In this document: positions 1-5,523 of the stretch, piece after piece | How the letters are laid out: each line of letters opens with the position of its first letter | How positions within the stretch are numbered: the first letter of the stretch is position 1 | Origin: an uncultured Candidatus Altimarinota bacterium | GTDB taxonomy: Bacteria; Patescibacteriota; Gracilibacteria; BD1-5; UBA6164 | Assembly (NCBI GenBank): GCA_938015605.1 | Contig: CALLPO010000155.1 | Location: 1-5,523 of the forward strand | Reading direction: 5' to 3' | Length of the DNA stretch: 5,523 bases | Translations under genes and position numbers: made by a program | The notes under the pieces: model-generated | Seen by the model: only the letters and a program-made list of their open reading frames with translations | Told to the model about the DNA's origin: nothing | Databases searched by the model: none

Positions 1-50
1 GAACAGATTCAAGCTTGGCTCATATATTTTTGTAACCTCATTTCTTCCAT
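1..50 (-). CDS. S4-domain rRNA pseudouridine synthase (RsuA/RluB-like), N-terminal fragment
   Basis: Only the first 16 codons are inside the window; the rest lies to the left. Read on the minus strand with UGA as Gly they give MEEMRLQKYMSQAGIC, which resembles the start of the S4 RNA-binding domain of the RsuA/RluB/RluE pseudouridine synthases (family pattern RLQKxLAQAGxxSRR). The Gly of 'QAG' is encoded by UGA at 11-9. These enzymes isomerise specific uridines in rRNA. The start could be Met at 50 or Met at 41; the latter gives the common MRLQKY beginning, but neither has a clear Shine-Dalgarno sequence at good distance. The gene is divergent from the rRNA methyltransferase at 114, so two rRNA modification genes would share the intergenic region. 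Identification rests on a short stretch; another S4-domain protein is possible. Confidence 0.6.
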
Positions 51-56
51 ATTTAC

Positions 57-84
57 TTGCTTTAATAATATTTTTATAAATAAT
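57..84 (+). promoter_or_regulatory. Candidate sigma70-type promoter for the rRNA methyltransferase
   Basis: TTGCTT (57-62) and AATAAT (79-84) are separated by 16 bp, 3/6 and 5/6 matches to consensus. Initiation would fall near 91, giving a leader of about 23 nt before the ATG at 114. Its -10 element overlaps the -10 of the minus-strand candidate, so the two would compete for polymerase. An alternative -10-like stretch lies at 96-103. Weak evidence because of base composition. Confidence 0.25.
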
Positions 85-107
85 AGAGATTAATTACTAT
101 ATAGCAA
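80..107 (-). promoter_or_regulatory. Candidate sigma70-type promoter for the pseudouridine synthase
   Basis: On the minus strand TTGCTA (107-102) is followed after 16 bp by TATTAT (85-80), 4/6 and 5/6 matches to the -35 and -10 consensus. Transcription would begin near 73, leaving a leader of about 23-32 nt before the Met at 50 or 41. The DNA is so AT-rich that such matches occur by chance; position between divergent genes is the main support. Confidence 0.3.
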
Positions 108-113
108 ATAAAT

Positions 114-1553
114 ATGAAGCAAGATTTTCATCCAGATTTTATTAAGAGATATGAACCTTTATTTTCAAAAGATGAATTTTCTACTTTCTTGGAATATTGC
201 ATAAAACCATTAAGAAAATCAATCAGAGTAAACACACTCAGAATATCTTTAAAAAATTTTGAAAAGAGAGCTATAAAAAATAACTGGCTTTTAGAAAAAA
301 TCCCTTATGTAGAAAATGGTTATTTTATAACTTGGGATCATAAAAAAGAAGCACTAGGAAAAAGTATTGAATACTTTGCCTGACTTTTTTACATTCAAGA
401 GACATCAAGTATGATACCTCCAATTGTACTAAATCCACAAGAGGGAGAAATTATACTAGATGTATCTGCAGCACCATGAAGCAAGTCAACACAACTATCA
501 ACAATGATAGACAATAATTGACTCATAATGGCTAATGATATAGTCTCTAGTAGGATAAAGGCTCTTAAAACAAATGTGAACTACTTAGGAATGATTTCAA
601 TTGCAACTTCTAAATTAGATTGAAGAGACTTTGGAAGATATTATAATAAAACCTTTGATAAAATACTTCTTGATGCACCATGTAGTTGAGAATGAACAAT
701 GAGAAAAGATAAAATCAACTGGTCTATGTCAGTTATAGAAGAGCTAGCAACACTACAAAAACGTCTTATATGATCTGCTCTTCAAGCTTTAAAGATAGGT
801 GGGGAAATTGTCTATTCAACTTGTACAATGACTCCAGAAGAGGATGAGCTTATACTTGATTATGTCAAAAAAGAGTTTGGTGAATCAATAGAAATTATAC
901 CATGGAAGCTAGATTGATTAGAATCTACACCTTGATTGACAGAATGGGAATGAATACAGTTAGACAAAGAATGTCAATATGGACAAAAAATTTGGCCACA
1001 TATAAATAATACAGAAGGATTTTTTATAGCAAAAATAAAAAAAACTTGAGAAGTAAATGTAGACAAAGTGTCAACATACTATCCAAAGAAACTATCAGAA
1101 AAAATCATCAAGTGAAAAGAATTAAAAGTATTATATTCTCAAATAAAGAAAAGATTCAACATAGACAAGCAGGCTTTTGCTAAATATATAATAGTTAAAA
1201 AATGAAATGAAATTGAAATAAGAACTAAAGAGTCTAACTCAGTAGCTGCACTACCAAATATCCAAAGTATATGAATTCCTTTCTGAGAAGAAAATGAAGG
1301 AAAATTTAACCTTAGTTTTTATAGTGCTCAGGTATTTTGAAAGTATGCAGATCTAAATTTAATAGATTTAAACAGGGAACAAGTAGATATATTCAAAAAT
1401 TGAGTTGATCTTGTACTAAAAGATGAACAAATTAAAAACTGTCTATTATGACAGGTTATAATTACTTATGACAATATTATTATATGAACAAGTCTATTGC
1501 AAAAAAATAATAACCTTAAGAATCAAGTTCCTAGGGAAACAATAAAACTATAA
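114..1553 (+). CDS. rsmF: RsmF-type rRNA (cytosine-C5)-methyltransferase, UGA=Gly
   Basis: A 479-residue member of the NOL1/NOP2/Sun family, which transfers methyl from SAM to C5 of cytosine in RNA; E. coli RsmF (also 479 residues as I recall) modifies C1407 of 16S rRNA. Visible: N-terminal family motif SIRVNTL (36-42), IQETSSM (94-100), SAM motif I DVSAAPGSKSTQ (116-127), motif IV DAPCSGEG (187-194) with Cys190, and motif VI YSTCT with Cys237. In this family the motif VI Cys is the nucleophile and the motif IV Cys aids product release. The APGSK form rather than APGGK, and a C-terminal PUA-like region (about 390-479, with a G-x-V-I-I-T-Y strand and LKNQVPRE near the end), fit RsmF better than RsmB. 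Nineteen in-frame UGA codons occur (first at 381), including Gly122, Gly192 and Gly194 of the active-site motifs; the standard code would end the protein after 89 residues. Ends with UAA. No Shine-Dalgarno sequence precedes ATG 114. The exact rRNA target is inferred from homology. Confidence 0.9.
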
Positions 1554-1554
1554 A

Positions 1555-1800
1555 TTATTTATCAATACGGGCAACACACTTCCAATTTTTGACTTTAATT
1601 TCTCACAACTTGTTATTTGATATTGCTCAAATTTTACACATTTTATTATCAGCACAGACCTTCATTTTATCAGTAGATCAAATTGAATATTGGACAGATT
1701 TTCAAGAAAATTTATCACAATATAAAGGAACATAGAATTTATTAACTAGTAAAAGTACAACAATAAAAACAAGTACAACATTAAATATAACTTTAAACAT
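1555..1800 (-). CDS. Small membrane-anchored four-cysteine protein of unknown function
   Basis: An 81-residue frame open only if UGA is Gly (four UGAs: residues 33, 41, 58, 66). I do not recognise a family. Residues 4-19 form one strongly hydrophobic segment after a short start with Lys3, followed by Asn-Lys, so a type II (N-in) membrane anchor or uncleaved signal is likely. Residues 28-81 would then be outside: a basic, Ser/Lys/Asn-rich domain with four cysteines (28, 49, 55, 75), enough for two disulfides or a small metal site. It starts 3 nt after the murB stop in the same frame (stop, CAC, ATG) and ends 1 nt from the rsmF stop on the other strand, so it exactly fills what would otherwise be a 250-bp gap. 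That fit, the absence of UAA/UAG over 81 codons in AT-rich DNA, and the coherent anchor-plus-domain layout support a real gene. No Shine-Dalgarno sequence; translation probably depends on coupling to murB. Confidence 0.65.
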
Positions 1801-1803
1801 GTG

Positions 1804-2742
1804 TTAAAAATTAGTAATTATTCTTACTTCATTATCTATATTAATTCAAAACTTATTAAAAACAATCTTTTGTGCATGATCAATTAAATCAAGTAGATCA
1901 CTAGATGTGGCACTTCAATCACTCATTAAAAAATTGGCATGCAGGGGAGAAAAGAATGCTCATCAGATTCTGTGTCACTTTAAACCAGAATTTTCAAGTA
2001 AAAATCAAGATGACACAAGCTTCATATCTTGACTATAATAATCAGGATAGTCTCTTTTAAATCACTCAAGGCTTACAACAGGATTTTTAAAGAAACTTCC
2101 ACAAGTATTTCATTTTGGTTGTTTATGTTCTCTAAAATAAAGATTATCTACATCACTGTGGTACTTCTCAACCTTAGTAGACAAGTCAAAATCAGCGGAT
2201 ATCAGAAAATATTTTCACTCATATTGTTTTAAGAGAGAGGTTCTATAAGAAAAAATCATTTGTTGTTTATCAAAGGTTTGGATTTCACCAGTAGACAAAT
2301 CTAATACTTTTGCAGACACAAAATTATTTTCAGTCTCAAGTCAGAAACAACCAGCATTACCAAATATAGCTCCTCAAATAGATCCAGGCAAACCAATAAA
2401 TCTATGCCATAGATCTTGTCCATAATCTTTCTCTAAACTTTCAGCTATTTCCCGTATATTATCATTAGAACTTGTTTTAAGTATTTTGGATTTTTCATTA
2501 TAATTCCATCATTCTAGACAGTTTTTAATCACAACACCTTTAAACTTATCAAAAGCAAAAAGCATATTTGTTCCTCATCAAACAAACAATACTTTTAGGT
2601 TTTCATTTTTAGCAAAAGTAACAACATCAAATATCTTGTCTACATCATCATTACTTTTCACTTCAAAATAGTACCTTGCAACTGCTGGAGTTTTAAAGTT
2701 TGATAGGGAAGTGATGTCTTTATTTTGTTCTAGGTATTTCAT
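1804..2742 (-). CDS. murB: UDP-N-acetylenolpyruvoylglucosamine reductase MurB, UGA=Gly
   Basis: 312-residue cytoplasmic flavoenzyme that reduces UDP-GlcNAc-enolpyruvate to UDP-MurNAc with NADPH and FAD, the second committed step of peptidoglycan precursor synthesis. Visible: FAD-domain GGGTN (55-59), IGLPGSIGGA (116-125) and GNAGCFG, the YR pair (Tyr166-Arg167), GSFFKNP (215-221) with the proton-donor Ser216, a C-terminal GLKGHRIGGAFF stretch, and NEVRI with Glu305 matching the catalytic acid of the family. All three E. coli catalytic positions (Arg159, Ser229, Glu325) therefore have counterparts. Fourteen UGA codons are in frame, including Gly55-Gly56. Codon 97 is CGG and aligns with a conserved Trp (see findings). 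The ATG at 2742 lies inside the end of the upstream methyltransferase gene (23-nt overlap), implying translational coupling; no good Shine-Dalgarno sequence is seen, only an A-rich run. A little shorter than the E. coli enzyme (342). Confidence 0.93.
2720..2742 (-). other. 23-nt overlap joining the methyltransferase end to the murB start
   Basis: The methyltransferase reads on through the murB ATG in another frame and stops at UAA 2722-2720. This only appears when both genes are read with UGA as Gly. Such overlaps usually mean the two proteins are translated from one mRNA with ribosome re-initiation. Confidence 0.8.
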
Positions 2743-3520
2743 ATTTTTTCTTTTTAACTACTACAATTTGAGTCATAAATGGATATAATATCTTTAGTTT
2801 TGTTCAAATTTCTCAAAGTTTTCAAAGATTATAAAAATTTTGAGTTGAGTCTAATTCTATTTCAAAATAACTATTATCATTAAAAACTTTTTCAATTAAA
2901 TCAATATGAGTTTGTTGTGTACTGTTATAATAATTATTTTTCTTCCGAAGTGAATATATTTTTTGGAGTAGAAAAAAACTAGTAATTTGATGAAATTTTT
3001 GATTTGGTATCATTGTATCCAATATGAATAGTTTTCCCCCAACTTTTAATCAATTAAAGGCTTGAATAAAAGATAATAATTTCTGTTCATCAGTTAAATG
3101 ATGAAGCATTTGGTTCATAAATATGTGTTCTATTCTTCAATAAGTTGTTAATTCATAAGAATTCCCTTCAATTACTTTAACTCAATATCACTTACTTATA
3201 TCATAAAGGATTCACTCACTTTCAAGTCTATTAATAGCCATGTCACGGTTTGCTTTAACAGGTTCAACTAGTATTAATATGCTTCACTTAGTATGCTCCA
3301 TTAATTCATTCCATATATGGACTGTTTTATTTCAAGGTCAACCTCAAACATCTAAAACTATTCAATTGATTTTGACATTATCTAGAGATTCTTTAACTGT
3401 ATTAATTACTTTATTCAAATAAATTAAACCTCGTCATTTAAATTCACTACCATCAATTTTCACAAGACTTCTTGCAGTATATGAATCAGTGTTAGTTTGA
3501 AGCTGTTCTTTATTTTTCAT
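2720..3520 (-). CDS. Class I SAM-dependent methyltransferase, substrate unknown
   Basis: 266 residues with a Rossmann-type SAM fold: motif I VLDVGGGPGNKT (55-66), where three of the four glycines (59, 61, 63) are UGA; acidic end of strand 2 at Glu86 in LILVEP; NQMLHHL (136-142) at the motif IV/post-II position; and LKVGGKLFILDT (158-169), the usual 'L-x-P-G-G' strand. These match the broad Methyltransf_11/25 (UbiE-like) group. The C-terminal part (about 175-266) is Lys/Asn/Tyr-rich, ends in a basic tail, and gives no clue to the substrate; I see no zinc site or RNA-binding module. Fourteen UGA codons. Rare codons CGA (residue 30) and CGG (192) could be Arg or Trp here. It begins 5 nt after uvrA and overlaps murB by 23 nt, so it is the middle gene of the operon. 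A weak GAAAGA lies about 9 nt before the ATG. Stop is UAA at 2722-2720. Confidence 0.85.
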
Positions 3521-3525
3521 AAATA

Positions 3526-5523
3526 TTATCTTTCTAAATAATCTCTAATAGCTTCTGCAGTGAAACTTTTTTTATTCTTAGCAACTTGCTCAACACTTCA
3601 TTCACACATAAGTTCTCATCACTTATCTCATCATTCTGGTCATATGTCTATTATGTGATCTGCATTTACAATTACATCCATATTATGTTCTATTACTAAA
3701 ACAGAATTTCACTTATTCACAAGAGAGTGTAATATTGTCAATAATCTGTCTACATCTTGAAAATGAAGACCTGTAGTTGGTTCATCTAAAATATAGAATG
3801 TTTTTCCTGTTGATCTCTTTGATAGTTCTGTTGATAATTTAATTCTTTGAGCTTCTCAACCTGAAAGAGTTGTTGAAGATTGTCAAAGCTTGATATATCA
3901 AAGTCCTACCTCAATAATAGTACTTAGAACTTTAATAACTTTTGGGTGATTAGCAAAAAATTCTGCAGCTTCATTCACTGTCATATCAAGAACATCTGAG
4001 ATGGTCTTTCATTTATATTTTATTTGTAGAGTCTCTCTATTATATCTTGTACCACTACAATCTTCACATTTAATGTAGACAGGTGGAAGAAAATGCATTT
4101 CTACTTTTTTAACTCAGTCTCAGTCACATACATCACATCTTCACGACTTAGTATTAAAACTAAATTGACCAGGTTTATATCACCTAATTTTAGATTCTTC
4201 AGTTGCTACAAAAACATCTCTAATTGGAGTAAAAACTCAAGTATAGGTTGCTGGGTTAGAACGGGGTGTTTTCCCAATAGGTGATTGATCAATAACTACT
4301 GTTTTATCTAAATGTTCAATTCAAGTGATTGATGCAAACTTTCAAAGCTGTCTATTAGCTCTGTTGAGATTATTTGAAAGATAAGGAGCCAATATACCAT
4401 TAACAAGGGAAGATTTTCCTGAGCCTGAAACTCAAGTAACCACAACTAAATTAGACAAAGGAATGTCCACATTGATATTTTTTAGATTATTTTGTTGTGC
4501 TCAGTTAATGCTTATAATTTTTCAATTCTTTTGTAAATCTTTAAAACTAGGTCTTGTAGATCTGTCTACAACTACTTGTCTTTCTCAATTCAAATACGGT
4601 CAGGTAACTGACTTTTTATCTTGTACTATTTGCTTCATAGTTCATTCAAAAACTATAGTTCAACCATTCCTCCCAGCTCAAGGTCAAACATCAATTATAT
4701 GATCAGATTCTCTCATGATATCTTCATCATGTTCAACAATAATAAGCGTGTTTCAAATATCTCTCAGTTTTTTTAGATTTTCAATCAACATATTATTATC
4801 TCTTGGATGAAGACCTATAGAAGGTTCATCTAAAACATAGATAATTCATTCTAATTGTGTTCCTATTTGAGTTGCCAATCTGATTCTTTGAGCTTCTCAA
4901 CCAGATAAAGTACCAGCTCTTCTAGAAATAGTTATGTAATTAAGTCCTACTCAAGCTAAAAAATTCAATCTATCTGTAGCATTTTTAAACACCTTCTTTA
5001 CAAGTTTTTGTTGTGTTTGTGAAAAACTCATTCCATTTAAAAAAGCTAAAGCTTCTGTTACAGAAAAATCTGCAAGTTGTCATATATTGATTTCTTTATT
5101 ACCTAAAGGTAATTTAACAGAAAGGCTTTCTTTGTGAAGCCTATATCCATTACATCATGGACAATCCATGTCTACTATAAATTGGTCATAGTGTCATTTA
5201 TCAGCTCATCCATCATAATACCTTCTTTCAAGTGTGTTCATAACTCACTCAAATCTTGAATTGTAGACAACTTTAACACCACTATCATTTACATAGTTCA
5301 CTTTATATTGTTTTGTACCTGTTCCATAGAGGATAAGTGTTTTTTCTTTAGGTGAAAGAAGTGAATAATTTGTATTAAGATTAATTTTTTTGTGCTTAGA
5401 TACTTCTTGTAGAAGTGAGAAGAAATAATCTCAACCGAATCATGGAGCAATAACTGCTCACTCCAAAAGTGTGAGACTTTGATTAATAATCTTTTCTTCT
5501 AAAAATATTTTTTTAACACCAAG
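3526..5523 (-). CDS. uvrA: UvrA, excinuclease ABC subunit A (C-terminal two thirds), UGA=Gly
   Basis: The last 665 residues of the DNA damage-recognition ATPase of nucleotide excision repair, which dimerises, binds UvrB and loads it at lesions. The first Walker A and the N-terminal zinc module lie beyond the right edge; the fragment opens just after the family's CxxCxG region. Numbering from the edge: CPGC (121-124) in the insertion domain, first LSGGEAQR (206-213) and LDEPSIGLH (231-239), linker, second Walker A GVSGSGKSS (364-372), IDQSPIGKTPRSNPATYTG, C-terminal zinc site Cys463, 466, 486, 489 (CX2C-X19-CX2C, the E. coli spacing), second LSGGEAQR (553-560) and LDEPTTGLH (579-587). Thirty-nine in-frame UGA codons, about 60% of its glycines, including Gly364 of Walker A and the second Gly of both signatures. 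All catalytic motifs in view are intact, so it should be functional. Ends UAA at 3528-3526, 5 nt before the methyltransferase; it is the most upstream gene of the minus-strand block in view. Confidence 0.97.

Noticed and set aside
114..383. A truncated 89-residue rRNA methyltransferase or a pseudogene chain of stops
   Set aside because: All interruptions are UGA, never UAA or UAG, no frameshift is needed, and the catalytic motifs continue in the same frame up to a UAA at 1551.
1550..1562. Perfect AT-only inverted repeat ATAAAT-T-ATTTAT at the convergent junction as a terminator
   Set aside because: The usable stem is about 5 A-U pairs with a 3-nt loop, has no G-C pair, and overlaps both stop codons; too weak for an intrinsic terminator and expected by chance in such DNA.
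2822..3022. A separate 66-residue minus-strand protein
   Set aside because: It is an in-frame piece of the 266-residue methyltransferase, bounded upstream by an internal Met and downstream by a UGA glycine codon.
2029..4702. Short plus-strand open frames at 2029-2232, 3240-3422, 4093-4284 and 4463-4702
   Set aside because: They lie antisense to murB, the methyltransferase and uvrA, have no recognisable motif, and exist only because the recoded genes on the minus strand constrain the other strand.
1..5523. UGA as tryptophan (mycoplasma-type code) or as selenocysteine
   Set aside because: UGA lies on invariant glycines of Walker A, LSGGEAQR, APG and GGG motifs; about 90 sites without hairpin elements cannot be selenocysteine.
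1..5523. tRNA, rRNA, CRISPR array, insertion sequence or riboswitch
   Set aside because: None seen on reading; nearly every base is assigned to a coding frame, and the one intergenic spacer (63 bp) is too short.
3526..5523. UvrA as a UvrA2-type or a drug-export ABC protein
   Set aside because: The intact C-terminal zinc site with CX2C-X19-CX2C spacing, the DQSPIG-TPRSNPATYTG segment and two LSGGEAQR motifs are those of canonical UvrA.

Overview
The window reads as a piece of an AT-rich genome in which UGA means glycine (translation table 25), as known for Absconditabacteria (SR1) and Gracilibacteria of the Candidate Phyla Radiation. Under the standard bacterial code almost nothing longer than 90 residues stays open. 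With UGA read as Gly the sequence becomes an almost gapless set of six genes (two cut by the window edges). Roughly 90 in-frame UGA codons fall in them, and many sit on invariant family glycines: the SAM-binding loops of two methyltransferases, the MurB FAD-binding GGG, and the UvrA Walker A and LSGGEAQR motifs. All five visible stop codons are UAA. One CGG codon in murB lies where the family has a conserved Trp, which hints at a second reassignment (CGR to Trp) and would favour Absconditabacteria.

Layout. At the left edge (1-50, minus) is the first codon stretch of an S4-domain pseudouridine synthase. A 63-bp divergent intergenic region (51-113) follows, with candidate overlapping promoters. 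On the plus strand, 114-1553 encodes a full-length RsmF-type 16S rRNA m5C methyltransferase. One base after its stop, the minus-strand block ends. Read in its own direction from the right edge, that block is uvrA (5' end outside the window) - 5-nt gap - class I SAM methyltransferase - 23-nt overlap - murB - 3-nt gap - a small membrane-anchored four-cysteine protein, ending at 1555.

Function. The minus-strand block looks like one transcript combining nucleotide excision repair (UvrA), an unassigned methyltransferase, peptidoglycan precursor synthesis (MurB) and an unknown exported small protein. The tight spacing suggests co-transcription rather than a shared pathway. The left side carries two rRNA modification genes transcribed divergently. 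No tRNA, rRNA, CRISPR array, insertion sequence or convincing terminator was seen. The most notable items are the recoding itself, the possible CGG=Trp codon, and the hidden 81-residue cysteine-containing protein behind murB.
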